NCBI RefSeq assembly: GCF_009861525.1
Contig: NZ_WVHL01000001.1
Location: forward strand, 124,001-188,000
Source: Pseudomonas sp. LD120
Lineage (GTDB): Bacteria; Pseudomonadota; Gammaproteobacteria; Pseudomonadales; Pseudomonadaceae
Length of the DNA: 64,000 nt
Reading direction: 5' to 3'
Shown piece by piece: positions 25,776-38,038 of this stretch; positions within the stretch are counted from its first letter, which is position 1; every line of letters starts with the position of its first letter. Made by a program: the position numbers and the translations under genes. Below the pieces are notes generated by a model, which saw nothing but the letters and a program-made list of their open reading frames with translations, did no database searches and was not told where the DNA came from.

Positions 25776-26615
25776 ATGAGCGAAGATCGATCGAGCAACG
25801 GGCAAAAGTCATGGCTGGGTAAACTGACCCAGGCTTTTGCCCATGAGCCGAAAAACCGTCAGGAGCTGCTGGAGCTGCTGCGCGAAGCCCATCAGAATAA
25901 ATTGCTGGACAGCGAAGCGCTGGCTATCGTCGAAGGCGCCATTCAGGTCGCTGACCTGCAAGTCCGAGACATCATGGTCCCGCGCTCGCAGATGATCAGC
26001 ATCAAGGCCACCCAGACGCCCCGCGAGTTCCTCCCCGCCGTCATCGATTCGGCGCACTCGCGCTACCCGGTGATCGGCGAAAGCCATGACGATGTGATGG
26101 GCGTCCTACTGGCCAAGGATTTGCTTCCGCTGATCCTCAAAGAGAACGGCGACAGTTTCAACATCAAGGACCTGCTGCGCCCGGCAACCTTCGTGCCTGA
26201 ATCCAAGCGCCTGAACGTGCTGCTGCGCGAGTTCCGTGCCAACCACAACCACATGGCCATCGTCATCGACGAGTACGGCGGCGTGGCCGGTCTGGTGACC
26301 ATCGAAGACGTGCTGGAGCAGATCGTCGGCGACATCGAAGACGAGCACGACGTCGAGGAAGACAGCTACATCAAGCCCCTGCCCAGCGGTGACTTCCTGA
26401 TCAAGGCGCTGACACCGATCGAGAATTTCAACGAATTTTTCGACAGCAACTTCTCCGATGATGAGTTCGACACCGTCGGAGGCCTGGTGATGAGCGCGTT
26501 CGGCCACCTGCCAAAACGCAACGAAATCACCGAAATCGGCACCTATCGCTTCCGTGTGCTCAATGCCGACAGCCGGCGGATTCATCTGCTGCGCTTGACC
26601 CCCATCGCCCGCTAA
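25776..26615 (+). CDS. corC: CBS-domain CorC/HlyC family protein
   Basis: A 279-residue cytosolic protein with two CBS domains (RDIMVPRSQMISI through LAKDLLPLI; ESKRLNVLLREF through VTIEDVLEQIVGDIEDEHD) and a C-terminal CorC_HlyC domain. It lacks the DUF21 membrane domain, so it is the short CorC form that aids magnesium and cobalt efflux. Position between ybeY and lnt is conserved. Confidence 0.92.
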   Translation: MSEDRSSNGQKSWLGKLTQAFAHEPKNRQELLELLREAHQNKLLDSEALAIVEGAIQVADLQVRDIMVPRSQMISIKATQTPREFLPAVIDSAHSRYPVIGESHDDVMGVLLAKDLLPLILKENGDSFNIKDLLRPATFVPESKRLNVLLREFRANHNHMAIVIDEYGGVAGLVTIEDVLEQIVGDIEDEHDVEEDSYIKPLPSGDFLIKALTPIENFNEFFDSNFSDDEFDTVGGLVMSAFGHLPKRNEITEIGTYRFRVLNADSRRIHLLRLTPIAR

Positions 26616-26790
26616 GGACTGGGGTCATCAGCCCTCCCAGCGCACCAAATTGTCGCCTTGAGCCGCCCCGGCCCCAGGCGATGATTGACTGCGGATGGGG
26701 CACGCGGCGCCGCATGATTCGACGCTTCGCTGCATCATCCACCCAACTATTTTTCTCGCGCCTCGCCCGGCACGAAACAGGAAAGAGCTG

Positions 26791-28323
26791 ATGAAACGCC
26801 TCTTGCAGCGCTCAACCCGCCCCGGCTGGCCCGGCAACCTGCTGGCCATGGCGGCTGGTGCCATCACCACCCTGGCCCTGGCGCCTTACAACATCTGGCC
26901 GCTGGCGTTGCTGGCGGTGGGGGTGTTCTACGCCGGCATGCGAGAGCTGACACCACGCCAGGCTCTGGGCCGTGGCTGGTGCTTCGGTTTCGGCCTGTTC
27001 GGCGCAGGCACCAGTTGGATCTACGTCAGTATCCATACCTATGGCGGCGCTTCGGCCTTGCTCGCCGGCCTGCTGCTGCTGATCTTTATTGCCGCCATCG
27101 CCTGGTTCTTCGCCCTGCCCGCCTGGCTCTGGACACGCTGGCTGCGGCGCAACGAAGCACCGCTGGCCGACGCCCTGGCATTCGCCGCGCTGTGGCTGGG
27201 CCAGGAAGCCTTTCGCGGCTGGTTTCTCACTGGTTTCCCTTGGCTGTACTCCGGCTACAGCCAGCTCGACGCGCCTCTGGCCGGACTCGCGCCGTTGGGC
27301 GGCATCTGGCTGATCTCCTTCTCCCTGGCCCTGACTGCCGCGCTGCTCTACAACCTGCCACGCCTGATCAAAGGCGGACGCAAGGGGTTTATCGTCGCCG
27401 GCCTGCTGCTGGCTGCACCGTGGGTTGTGGGCATGGCGCTCAAAGGTCACGCCTGGACCAGCCCTGCGGGTGAACCACTGTCGGTCGCGGCGATTCAGGG
27501 CAACATCGAGCAAAACATGAAATGGGACCCGGCCCAGCTCAACGCGCAACTGGCTCTGTATCGCGACATGAGCTTCAGCAGCAAACGTGTGGACCTGCTG
27601 GTCTGGCCGGAAACCGCGATACCGGTACTCAAGGAATCGGCCGAAGGCTACCTGACGATGATGGGCAATTTTGCCGCCGACCGTCATTCCGCGCTGATTA
27701 CCGGGGTTCCGGTGCGCCAACAGGTGCACCATGAGAAGCGCTACTTCAATGGCATCACCGTCACCGGCGAAGGCGACGGCACCTACCTGAAGCAAAAGCT
27801 GGTGCCCTTCGGCGAGTACGTTCCCCTGCAAGAGGTGCTGCGCGGACTGATCGACTTCTTCAACCTGCCAATGTCGGACTTTGCCCGCGGCCCGGCCGAT
27901 CAGCCGTTGCTGCAGGCCAAGGGCTATCAGATCGCACCGTTCATCTGCTACGAAGTGGTCTATCCCGAGTTCGCCGCCGGCCTCTCGGCCCGCAGCGAGC
28001 TGCTGCTGACCATCAGCAACGACACCTGGTTCGGCACCTCCATCGGCCCCTTGCAGCACCTGCAAATGGCCCAGATGCGCGCCCTGGAAGCCGGACGCTG
28101 GATGATCCGCGCCACCAACAACGGCGTCACCGGCCTGATCGATCCGTTTGGCAAGATCACCGCGCAGATTCCACAGTTCGAGCGCGGCATCCTGTATGGC
28201 GAAGTGGTGCCGATGCACAACTTGACGCCGTATTTGCAATGGCGCTCATGGCCGCTGGCAGTGCTGTGCTTCGTGCTGTTCGGCTGGGCGTTGCTGGCCA
28301 GCCGTATTGCCAAGACCGTTTAA
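26791..28323 (+). CDS. lnt: Apolipoprotein N-acyltransferase
   Basis: A 510-residue inner-membrane enzyme that adds the third acyl chain to lipoproteins. Six or seven membrane helices cover residues 15 to 215, followed by a nitrilase domain whose triad is visible: Glu in LVWPETAIP, Lys in YLKQKLVPFGEY and Cys in PFICYEVVYPEF; one more helix ends the protein. The ATG at 26791 follows GGAAAGAG. It is the end of the phoH-ybeY-corC-lnt cluster and is followed by a bidirectional hairpin. Confidence 0.96.
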   Translation: MKRLLQRSTRPGWPGNLLAMAAGAITTLALAPYNIWPLALLAVGVFYAGMRELTPRQALGRGWCFGFGLFGAGTSWIYVSIHTYGGASALLAGLLLLIFIAAIAWFFALPAWLWTRWLRRNEAPLADALAFAALWLGQEAFRGWFLTGFPWLYSGYSQLDAPLAGLAPLGGIWLISFSLALTAALLYNLPRLIKGGRKGFIVAGLLLAAPWVVGMALKGHAWTSPAGEPLSVAAIQGNIEQNMKWDPAQLNAQLALYRDMSFSSKRVDLLVWPETAIPVLKESAEGYLTMMGNFAADRHSALITGVPVRQQVHHEKRYFNGITVTGEGDGTYLKQKLVPFGEYVPLQEVLRGLIDFFNLPMSDFARGPADQPLLQAKGYQIAPFICYEVVYPEFAAGLSARSELLLTISNDTWFGTSIGPLQHLQMAQMRALEAGRWMIRATNNGVTGLIDPFGKITAQIPQFERGILYGEVVPMHNLTPYLQWRSWPLAVLCFVLFGWALLASRIAKTV

Positions 28324-28330
28324 GGCCTGG

Positions 28331-28368
28331 GCCGGCCAGCCCGCTCCCAGAGGAGCAGACTGGCCGGC
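28331..28368. terminator. Bidirectional hairpin between lnt and ydcF
   Basis: GCCGGCCAG (28331-28339) pairs perfectly with 28360-28368, with a second inner stem GCTCC/GGAGC. It fills the gap between two convergent genes, so it probably ends both transcripts even without a U-run. Confidence 0.6.
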
Positions 28369-28370
28369 GA

Positions 28371-29132
28371 TCAGCGATAAAACAACCGATACCCCAACTG
28401 ACCCACCACCTCGTTGATCAACTGGCCGCTCTGCCAGATCGCCTTGAACTCGGGCATCCAGCCACCCAATGGGCGGGCGTTATCCACCCCCAGAAAGCCG
28501 ACCGGCGCCGGCACCACGACAAACCCTGCGTGCTCAAAGCTCCAGACAGAGCGAGGCATGTGCCAGGCCTGGGTAACCACCACAACACGCTTGATTCCCA
28601 ACGGCAGCAACACCTCGGCGCTGAACTGCGCGTTCTCCCAAGTCGTGCGGCTGCGACCTTCCTGCCAACGCACCGTCACGCCAAAGTCGTTGAGCATTGA
28701 CTCAGCCATTAAGGCCGCTTCGGTGGGCGGCGTACCGTAATGCAGGCCACCGCTGGTCAAGACTGGCAAGCCGGAGGCTTTGGCCAGTCGTGCGGCATAT
28801 CGCTCGCGCTCCAGGCCAACACCCGTCGGTTGATCCGCTCCCCAAGCCGGATCGCCGCGCTCGCGCCCCGAGCCCAGCACCACAATCGCATCAGCCTGTT
28901 GGGCCAGGCTCGCCCACTGGCTCTGGGGCAAGGCAGGCAACTGTTCGAGTCTGCCAGCCCCCCATTCCACCATCACCGGCAGGCTCATCAGCCAGAAGCC
29001 ACCCAGCCCCAGGGCAAAACAACATCCCGCCAGCCGGGGCCTGGAACGCCTAAAGCCCCAGGCCAGCAAGAGCAGGAGCAAGAGAATGCCGGGAGGCAGT
29101 AGTAATTGTTTGATGAAATAACGAAAAGGCAT
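28371..29132 (-). CDS. YdcF family protein (DUF218)
   Basis: A 253-residue protein with two N-terminal membrane helices (about 10-30 and 36-55) and a DUF218 domain: DAIVVLGSGRERGDPAWG, the ERYAARLAKASGLPVLTSGG block and VVTQAWHMPRSVWSFEHAG. Members of the DUF218 family include SanA and ElyC, linked to envelope integrity. This one resembles ElyC in having the double membrane anchor. Its exact role is unknown. Confidence 0.85.
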   Translation of the reverse strand: MPFRYFIKQLLLPPGILLLLLLLAWGFRRSRPRLAGCCFALGLGGFWLMSLPVMVEWGAGRLEQLPALPQSQWASLAQQADAIVVLGSGRERGDPAWGADQPTGVGLERERYAARLAKASGLPVLTSGGLHYGTPPTEAALMAESMLNDFGVTVRWQEGRSRTTWENAQFSAEVLLPLGIKRVVVVTQAWHMPRSVWSFEHAGFVVVPAPVGFLGVDNARPLGGWMPEFKAIWQSGQLINEVVGQLGYRLFYR

Positions 29133-29257
29133 CGAGCATCTCCAAAAGATGCCCGAAGCCTAAAGGGGATACCCATGCGGCAACAACCGATGCCAGCCAC
29201 TTTTGCTTTCGAGGCCCTCGACAGCGACCTCATTCACCCAATAAAGGGCCCTCAAAC

Positions 29258-29578
29258 CTACTTGCGCTGCTGGGATCGGGTTTTCAACGAGTCCCTGGTG
29301 GGCACCCGGTCTTTCAGCCAAATAACCTTGGCCGAACCGGGGGCATCCTGGTCTGGCAGGAGGCCCGACACCTTGATCTGCGCTTCACCCTGAGTGTGGG
29401 CCAGGTAAGCCTTGATCAATTCAAACTCGGCAGGACTCAAACCCCGCAACTCCAACTCGACATCGCGCTGATTGCGCAGTCGATCTGCAGTTTTTGCCAC
29501 ATCCAGGGCCAGAGCCAGTCGATTCAGCAGCCTTTCATACACCTGCGGTTTGGTTACTTTTCGCTGCGACTCAAGCAT
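29258..29578 (-). CDS. Hypothetical protein, 106 residues
   Basis: A small soluble, charged protein (opening MLESQRKVTKPQVYERLLNRLALALDVAKTADRLRNQRDVELELRGLSP). GAGGTGAG sits three bases before the ATG, supporting a real gene. It is mostly helical by composition, with a basic C-terminus. I recognise no domain. It lies between ydcF and leuS and is transcribed away from leuS. Confidence 0.65.
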   Translation of the reverse strand: MLESQRKVTKPQVYERLLNRLALALDVAKTADRLRNQRDVELELRGLSPAEFELIKAYLAHTQGEAQIKVSGLLPDQDAPGSAKVIWLKDRVPTRDSLKTRSQQRK

Positions 29579-29707
29579 CCACTCACCTCATTGAAGATAA
29601 GACTCAATCCCCTTTATGAGCTTAGTCGGACAGCTGAAAGCAATACGTCGCCGCGACCAACGGCCCGCCCGAACAATCAGGGTTTCCCTCGGCAGAGCGC
29701 GGTCATG

Positions 29708-29713
29708 TATGCT
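29708..29713 (+). promoter_or_regulatory. Candidate -10 box for leuS
   Basis: TATGCT within GTATGCTACGG, an extended -10 form common in Pseudomonas, lies 125 bp before the leuS ATG. No good -35 is seen, so this is tentative. Confidence 0.3.
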
Positions 29714-29757
29714 ACGGCGCTTCCTGTAACTCCACTTCCAGCTCCACCGGGCATTGA

Positions 29758-32445
<2,688 letters not shown>

Positions 32446-32453
32446 TTGGATCA

Positions 32454-32478
32454 GGCGCCCGATCCGGGATCGGGCGCC
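32454..32478. repeat. Intercistronic hairpin between leuS and lptE
   Basis: A perfect 11-bp stem (32454-32464 with 32468-32478, loop CGG) is followed by GAATAAAACC, so it has no U-run. It may stabilise the leuS 3' end or reduce readthrough into lptE. Confidence 0.5.
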
Positions 32479-32534
32479 GAATAAAACCTCCAGGGCCACA
32501 AGGTTGGCCCATATGGTTTCAAGGGGAGCAATAC

Positions 32535-33140
32535 ATGATCAAACGTAACCTGCTGGTGATGGGCCTGGCTGTGCTGTTGAGTGCCTGTGGCTTCCAGTTG
32601 CGCGGCACCGGGACCCAAGAGCTGACCATCAAAGAGCTCGACCTGAGTGCCCGGGATGCCTATGGCACAACCGTAAAAATGCTCCAGCAACAACTGGAAA
32701 GCAGCGGTGTGCGGGTTCATGCCGGCGCCCCCTACAAGCTGGTCTTGCTCAATGAAGAGAAATCCCAGCGCACCCTCAGCTACACCGGCGGCGGCAGCTC
32801 TGCCGAATATGAAATCAGCACAACGCTCAATTATGAAATTCTGACTCACGACAACCTGCACTTGCTCGGCGACAAGCTGCAAGTCCAGCGAGTTTTCCTG
32901 CACGACGGCAACAACATCACCGGCTCCGATCAGGAGTCGTCTGAAACCCGCAAGGAAATGCAACGTGACCTGACCCAGCGCATGCTGATCCGTCTGCAAC
33001 TGCTGACCCCGGAACAGCTCGCTCAACTCCAGGCCACCGCTGAAGCCAAAGCCAAGGCAGAAGCCGACGCCATGGAAGCTGCACGCAAGGCTGAGGCGCA
33101 AATCCCGCAGCAGTCGCCTATGGAACTGCCGAACCAGTAA
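32535..33140 (+). CDS. lptE: LPS-assembly lipoprotein LptE
   Basis: A 201-residue outer-membrane lipoprotein that plugs LptD in the LPS export machine. The lipobox is LLSACGFQLRG, with mature Cys near residue 16. The LptE fold covers residues 17 to 165, and the C-terminus is an Ala/Lys/Glu-rich helix (ATAEAKAKAEADAMEAARKAEAQ), longer than in E. coli. It stands between leuS and holA, as in other gamma-proteobacteria. Confidence 0.92.
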   Translation: MIKRNLLVMGLAVLLSACGFQLRGTGTQELTIKELDLSARDAYGTTVKMLQQQLESSGVRVHAGAPYKLVLLNEEKSQRTLSYTGGGSSAEYEISTTLNYEILTHDNLHLLGDKLQVQRVFLHDGNNITGSDQESSETRKEMQRDLTQRMLIRLQLLTPEQLAQLQATAEAKAKAEADAMEAARKAEAQIPQQSPMELPNQ

Positions 33141-33147
33141 GCCCTGA

Positions 33148-33165
33148 GGGGCGCTCTAGCGCCCC
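33148..33165. repeat. Intercistronic hairpin between lptE and holA
   Basis: GGGGCGC (33148-33154) pairs with GCGCCCC (33159-33165) around TCTA, 7 bases after the lptE stop. There is no U-run, so it is more likely a stability element than a terminator. Confidence 0.4.
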
Positions 33166-33179
33166 GCTGGCCCTCGCCT

Positions 33180-34217
33180 ATGAAACTTTCTCCTGCCCAA
33201 CTTGGTAAACACCTGCAAGGCACTCTCGCGCCGGTCTACGTGATCAGTGGCGATGACCCTTTACTCTGCCAGGAAGCCGCCGACGCCATCCGTGCCGCCG
33301 CACGCCAGCAAGGCTTCGACGAGCGCCAGGTGTTCAGCGCCGATGCCAGTTTTGACTGGGGCACCCTGCTGCAAGCCGGTGCCAGCATGTCGCTGTTCGC
33401 ACAAAAGCGCTTGCTGGAGCTGCGCCTCCCTTCAGGCAAGCCTGGGGACAAAGGCGCTGCGGCCCTGATGGAGTACTGTTCCCGCCCGGCCGAAGACACC
33501 GTACTGCTGATCAGTCTGCCCAAGCTCGATGGCAGCGCGCAGAAGACCAAGTGGGGCAAGGCACTGGTTGAAGGAGCCCAGACGCAGTTCGTGCAGATCT
33601 GGCCGGTGGATGCCCATCAGCTCCCGCAGTGGATTCGTCAACGCCTGTCACAAGCAGGGCTATCCGCCAGTCAGGATGCCGTGGAGCTGATTGCCGCCCG
33701 GGTAGAAGGCAACCTGTTGGCCGCGGCCCAGGAAATCGAAAAGCTCAAACTGATGGCTGAAGGCGGACAAATTACCGTCGAAACGGTGCAGGCTGCCGTG
33801 GCTGACAGCGCCCGATTCGATGTGTTCGGCCTGGTGGATGCCATCCTCAACGGTGAAGCTGCTCACGCTTTGCGCATGCTTGAAGGACTCAGGGGCGAAG
33901 GCGTTGAACCTCCGGTCATTCTCTGGGCGCTGTCGCGGGAGTTACGCCTGCTGGCCAACCTGGCCCTGCAGTTCAGCCAGGGAGTGCCACTGGACAGGGT
34001 CTTCAGCCAGGCCCGCCCTCCAGTCTGGGATAAACGCAAACCCTTGATGAGCAAGGCACTGCAGCGCTACTCAGCACAGCGCTGGAGCCAACTGCTTTTG
34101 GATGCACAACGAATCGATGCGCAAATCAAGGGCCAGGCCAGCGGCTCGCCATGGAGCAGCCTAAGCCGCCTGTCGTTACTGATGGCGGGCCAACGCCTGA
34201 CACTGCCAGCCGAGTAA
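33180..34217 (+). CDS. holA: DNA polymerase III subunit delta
   Basis: A 345-residue clamp-loader subunit that opens the beta clamp. The N-terminal part (APVYVISGDDPLLCQEAADAIRAAA) is the delta AAA+ fold without a working Walker A, as expected, and the C-terminal region holds the collar domain. It is the third gene of leuS-lptE-holA, with the start 39 bp after lptE. Confidence 0.94.
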   Translation: MKLSPAQLGKHLQGTLAPVYVISGDDPLLCQEAADAIRAAARQQGFDERQVFSADASFDWGTLLQAGASMSLFAQKRLLELRLPSGKPGDKGAAALMEYCSRPAEDTVLLISLPKLDGSAQKTKWGKALVEGAQTQFVQIWPVDAHQLPQWIRQRLSQAGLSASQDAVELIAARVEGNLLAAAQEIEKLKLMAEGGQITVETVQAAVADSARFDVFGLVDAILNGEAAHALRMLEGLRGEGVEPPVILWALSRELRLLANLALQFSQGVPLDRVFSQARPPVWDKRKPLMSKALQRYSAQRWSQLLLDAQRIDAQIKGQASGSPWSSLSRLSLLMAGQRLTLPAE

Positions 34218-34328
34218 GCCGCCCGCCTACACCGATTTACAGGCTTGCACTTCAGAGGACTGGACAGCGGCCCCACTCTGGCCGATGATTTGCGCCGCAA
34301 CATTCCTATCCCAAAGCGAGAACGCACC

Positions 34329-34490
34329 ATGAGCAAGCCATCCAAGCATGGCCCCAATAAGGCCAAGTCCATCATCGCCCAGCCACTGTTCCGCAGCCGT
34401 CAGGAACGCCCGGCCAAGGGCAAAGGCAGCTACCGCCGCGAAGCCTTCCAGTCTAAAAGCTGGGAGGCTTCTTACTTTCTGGCCGCCTAA
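34329..34490 (+). CDS. arfA: Alternative ribosome-rescue factor ArfA
   Basis: A 53-residue basic protein (MSKPSKHGPNKAKSIIAQPLFRSRQERPAKGKGSYRREAFQ...), the ArfA pattern. ArfA recruits RF2 to ribosomes stalled on mRNA without a stop codon and backs up trans-translation. A 13-bp hairpin lies inside the coding sequence from codon 38, and the C-terminal residues beyond it are hydrophobic (SYFLAA). In E. coli arfA mRNA is cut by RNase III at such a hairpin, making a nonstop message that tmRNA normally destroys. The ATG at 34329 begins the family N-terminus. Confidence 0.9.
   Translation: MSKPSKHGPNKAKSIIAQPLFRSRQERPAKGKGSYRREAFQSKSWEASYFLAA
34440..34471 (+). promoter_or_regulatory. Stem-loop within the arfA reading frame
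   Basis: Positions 34440-34452 pair with 34459-34471 (13 bp with two G-U pairs; loop CTAAAA). It lies wholly within the coding sequence and would be a substrate for RNase III. Confidence 0.75.
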
Positions 34491-34553
34491 AGCCCAGAAC
34501 CCCACTGGCATGATAAGGTCTGCACCTGATTGTTATTCACTCTGGACCCGTGC

Positions 34554-35876
34554 ATGCCCTTTTGTCTTTCCCGCCGTTGGCACATGCGCCAACTGATTGC
34601 TGCCTCCAGCCTGATTCTGCTTGTTGCCTGTGCGGAAAAGCCCACCGCCGCCGACGCCCAGCCGCTGCCCAGCCTCAAGACCGCCCCCCTTGCCGCCCCC
34701 GCCACCGTTGCCCCGCTGGTGGTCGACAACCTGAACATCCAACCCACTCAAACTTTTGACGAATGGTTGAGCGCTTTTCGTACCGAAGCCTTGAACGCAG
34801 GCATCCATGCTGAGGTATTTGACCGCGCCTTTGCCGGAGTCACGCCCGATATGGGGGTGATCAAAGCCGACCGCAGTCAACCGGAGTTCACCCGCCCGGT
34901 GTGGGAATACCTCAATGGTGCGCTGTCTCCGGTAAGGGTCCGCAAGGGCAAAGCCCTGTTGGCGCAGTACGACGATATCCTGCAACGGATCGAACAACGC
35001 TACGGCGTCGATCGCCAGGTCCTGGTGGCCGTCTGGGGCATGGAAAGCAACTTCGGCGATTTTCAGGGCAACAAGTCAGTGATCCGCTCGCTGGCCACGC
35101 TGGCCTATGAGGGTCGACGCCCAGCCTTCGCCAACAGCCAATTGATCGCCGCGCTGCAGATCATTCAACACGGTGATATCCAACCCGAGAAGATGCTCGG
35201 TTCGTGGGCTGGCGCCATGGGGCAGACGCAGTTCATCCCCACCACCTACAACACCCACGCCGTGGATTTCGACGGTGATGGCCGCCGGGATATCTGGAAC
35301 AACCCAGGAGACGCCCTGGCCTCGACCGCGCATTATCTGCAGAGCTCAGGCTGGCAGAAGGGCCAACCCTGGGGCCTTGAAGTCCAACTCAATAGCGGTT
35401 TCGACTACGCCCTGGCCGATGCCTCTACTCGCAAGACAGTGGCCGAGTGGATGCACCTGGGAATGACTCCGGCCAATGGCAAGCGGCTGCCTTATGGCTC
35501 GGAACAGCTGTCTGCGTCATTACTGCTACCAGCAGGCTACCGAGGCCCGGCCTTTCTGATCCTGGATAACTTCCGGGCAGTGCTCAAGTACAACAACTCA
35601 TCGTCTTACGCCCTGGCGGTCAACCTGTTGTCCGAACGCTTCAGTGGCGCAGGCGTGATCAGCGGCAGTTGGCCCACGGACGACCTGCCACTGAGCCGCT
35701 CAGAGCGCATCGAGTTGCAAACCTTGCTCAGTGCCCACAACTATGACGCAGGCACCCCTGACGGCATCATCGGCGCCAATACTCGCAAGGCTATCCGCAG
35801 TGCTCAGCAAGCACTGGGCTGGCCCGCAGACGGCTATCCCACCCACAAACTGCTGGATAGCCTGCGCAGCCGCTAA
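34554..35876 (+). CDS. Lytic murein transglycosylase, MltB/SltB family
   Basis: A 440-residue lipoprotein (lipobox LVACAEK) with a SLT-like catalytic domain. The catalytic Glu is in [27 protein letters not shown] is another signature. The C-terminal part is a PG_binding_1 domain ([35 protein letters not shown]). It cuts the glycan strand to 1,6-anhydro-MurNAc ends. The start is uncertain: 34554 is chosen, with 34530 and 34584 as alternatives. It is one of several such enzymes in Pseudomonas. Confidence 0.88.
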   Translation: MPFCLSRRWHMRQLIAASSLILLVACAEKPTAADAQPLPSLKTAPLAAPATVAPLVVDNLNIQPTQTFDEWLSAFRTEALNAGIHAEVFDRAFAGVTPDMGVIKADRSQPEFTRPVWEYLNGALSPVRVRKGKALLAQYDDILQRIEQRYGVDRQVLVAVWGMESNFGDFQGNKSVIRSLATLAYEGRRPAFANSQLIAALQIIQHGDIQPEKMLGSWAGAMGQTQFIPTTYNTHAVDFDGDGRRDIWNNPGDALASTAHYLQSSGWQKGQPWGLEVQLNSGFDYALADASTRKTVAEWMHLGMTPANGKRLPYGSEQLSASLLLPAGYRGPAFLILDNFRAVLKYNNSSSYALAVNLLSERFSGAGVISGSWPTDDLPLSRSERIELQTLLSAHNYDAGTPDGIIGANTRKAIRSAQQALGWPADGYPTHKLLDSLRSR

Positions 35877-35903
35877 GCGGTGAACGGCCGCCCCCGCCTC
35901 TCT

Positions 35904-36851
35904 CTACCTAAACACCACGTCCTGAGCCAGGGTCAGCTCCTTGGCCCCGGCATCCAGCCTGACCAACGCCCCCATGGGCAAGGTCAGGTTCGGGTCGCAG
36001 TGACCGCTGCGCCATCCCGCCAGAACCGGAATTCGCAGCGGCGCAAACGTCTGCTTGAGCAACGCGCACAACGCGCTGAAATCCACCCCCGCCACGTCCC
36101 CCACCAAAACGCCACGCAACCTGTCGAGCTTACCGGCCAACCGCAAGTGATTAAGCAGACGGTCAATACGATATAGCGGCTCGTTGACGTCCTCGATGAA
36201 CAGGATGATGCCGTCGGCATTGATTTCATAAGGCGTGCCCAAGGTGCAGGCAATCATCGACAGATTCCCCCCCAACAGCGCACCCAACGCAATGCCCGGC
36301 TCGACAGTGGTCAACGGGAAAGCCACCGGATGAGGCAGCAGACTGCCCGCCTTTACCTGGCCCCGGAGCAGGTTGAAAAAGGATGCTTCGGTTGGCGGTT
36401 GCTTGCCACTCAGCAGGTCGGCATTGAGCATGGGACCGTGAAAACTCACAAACCCTGCATAGCGGTTGATCGCCAGGTGCAGGGCCGTGATGTCGCTGTA
36501 GCCGACAAAGGGTTTGGGATGGTGTCGCAGCAAGTCAAAGTCGATCTTGTCCAGCAAACGCGGGCTGCCATAGCCCCCACGCAGACACACAATGGCATCG
36601 ATGTCGCTATCGGCAAACGCGCTGTGTAAGTCATCGAGACGCACCTCGTCGCTGCCAGCCAGATACCCCTCCTGCAGCCCGACACCGGGAAAAATACGCA
36701 GCGTGTAGCCACGGGAACGCATCCATTGAAAGGCTTTGTCGGTTTCCAGCGCTGCGGGACCGGCGGGGGCAATAAGGCCGATGACGCCTTCCGCTGTCAG
36801 TGCTGGCACCGGCAGGTGAGCATGAAGGGCAGCAGTCGGTTGGATGGGCAT
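35904..36851 (-). CDS. ldcA: L,D-carboxypeptidase (S66 family)
   Basis: A 315-residue cytoplasmic serine peptidase that trims the terminal D-Ala from recycled muropeptide tetrapeptides. The triad is visible: Ser119 in FVGYSDITALH, Glu220 in ILFIEDVNEP and His284 in RSGHCDPNLTLPMG; LRGGYG is a conserved glycine loop. The position pairs it with other peptidoglycan genes in this region. It converges with the MltB-like gene. Confidence 0.92.
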   Translation of the reverse strand: MPIQPTAALHAHLPVPALTAEGVIGLIAPAGPAALETDKAFQWMRSRGYTLRIFPGVGLQEGYLAGSDEVRLDDLHSAFADSDIDAIVCLRGGYGSPRLLDKIDFDLLRHHPKPFVGYSDITALHLAINRYAGFVSFHGPMLNADLLSGKQPPTEASFFNLLRGQVKAGSLLPHPVAFPLTTVEPGIALGALLGGNLSMIACTLGTPYEINADGIILFIEDVNEPLYRIDRLLNHLRLAGKLDRLRGVLVGDVAGVDFSALCALLKQTFAPLRIPVLAGWRSGHCDPNLTLPMGALVRLDAGAKELTLAQDVVFR

Positions 36852-36980
36852 GCAGAGTCTCCCTGTGTGAATTCACTCAGGCACAGTAGCCATGAATCTC
36901 GTTAAACAGAAGAGGATGGCTCGACCGGATGGGCGAAAAAACAACTGAGACTGCTGAGGTGCTCGAAAGAGCCGGAAAGT

Positions 36981-37008
36981 TGCCCGCAAGACCCAAGCCT
37001 TGCGGGCA
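36981..37008 (-). terminator. Terminator hairpin after lipA
   Basis: TGCCCGCAAG (36981-36990) pairs perfectly with CTTGCGGGCA (36999-37008), just past the lipA stop on the minus strand. The U-run is short (ACTTTCC). Confidence 0.6.
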
Positions 37009-37014
37009 GGCGAA

Positions 37015-38037
37015 TCAGGAAACCAGGCCTTCTTTGGCCAGTTTGGCTTGTTCGTCGGCATGGTACGAGGAACGTACCAGCGGGCCGGAAGCGACGTTCT
37101 TGAAGCCCATCTTGTAACCTTCCTCGGCAAACCAGGCGAAAGTATCCGGGTGCACGAAACGCTGCACCGGCAAGTGGTTGCGGGACGGCTGCAGGTACTG
37201 GCCAAGGGTCAGCATATCGATGTCGTGCTCGCGCATACGCTTCATGACTTCGATGACTTCGTCGTCGGTTTCGCCCAGGCCCAGCATCAGGCCGGATTTG
37301 GTCGGCACATGAGGCACCAGTTGCTTGAACGTCTGCAACAGCGTCAGCGACCACTGGTAGTCCGACCCCGGACGCGCAGCCTTGTACAGGCGCGGCACGG
37401 TTTCCAGGTTGTGGTTGAACACATCCGGAGGCGTGGCGGCAGTGATTTCCAGGGCAACGTCCATACGACCGCGATAGTCGGGAACCAGGGTTTCCAGCTG
37501 GACGTTCGGCGACAGCTTGCGGATCTCGCGGATGCAGTCGGCAAAGTGCTGGGCGCCACCGTCACGCAGATCATCGCGGTCCACCGAAGTGATCACCACA
37601 TACTTCAAGCGCAAGTCGGCGATGGCCACCGCCAGGTTCATCGGCTCATCGACATCCAGGGGCTTGGGACGGCCATGACCAACGTCACAGAACGGGCAAC
37701 GACGGGTGCAAATGTCCCCCATGATCATGAAGGTCGCGGTGCCGCCGGAAAAGCACTCACCCAGGTTCGGGCAGGAGGCTTCTTCGCAGACGCTGTGTAG
37801 CTTGTGCTTGCGCAGCAACTGCTTGATCCGATCGACTTCCGGGGAAACCGGGATTCGCACGCGAATCCAATCAGGTTTCTTTGGCAGTTCGGTGGTCGGA
37901 ATGATCTTTACCGGAATACGCGCGACCTTCTCCGCGCCGCGCAATTTGACGCCGGTTTCAACTTTCGGACGGGCCGCCCGCTCGGAAACATCCAGCGTCG
38001 GGATCAGGGTTTCAACAGCGTCTTGCGCAGTAGTCAT
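37015..38037 (-). CDS. lipA: Lipoyl synthase
   Basis: A 340-residue radical-SAM enzyme that inserts two sulfurs into protein-bound octanoyl groups. The SAM cluster motif is CTRRCPFC (CxxxCxxC), and the sacrificial auxiliary cluster is C(x)4C(x)5C in [12 protein letters not shown]. It directly follows lipB on the minus strand, making the lipB-lipA lipoylation pair, with a terminator hairpin after it. Confidence 0.97.
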   Translation of the reverse strand: MTTAQDAVETLIPTLDVSERAARPKVETGVKLRGAEKVARIPVKIIPTTELPKKPDWIRVRIPVSPEVDRIKQLLRKHKLHSVCEEASCPNLGECFSGGTATFMIMGDICTRRCPFCDVGHGRPKPLDVDEPMNLAVAIADLRLKYVVITSVDRDDLRDGGAQHFADCIREIRKLSPNVQLETLVPDYRGRMDVALEITAATPPDVFNHNLETVPRLYKAARPGSDYQWSLTLLQTFKQLVPHVPTKSGLMLGLGETDDEVIEVMKRMREHDIDMLTLGQYLQPSRNHLPVQRFVHPDTFAWFAEEGYKMGFKNVASGPLVRSSYHADEQAKLAKEGLVS

Positions 38038-38038
38038 A

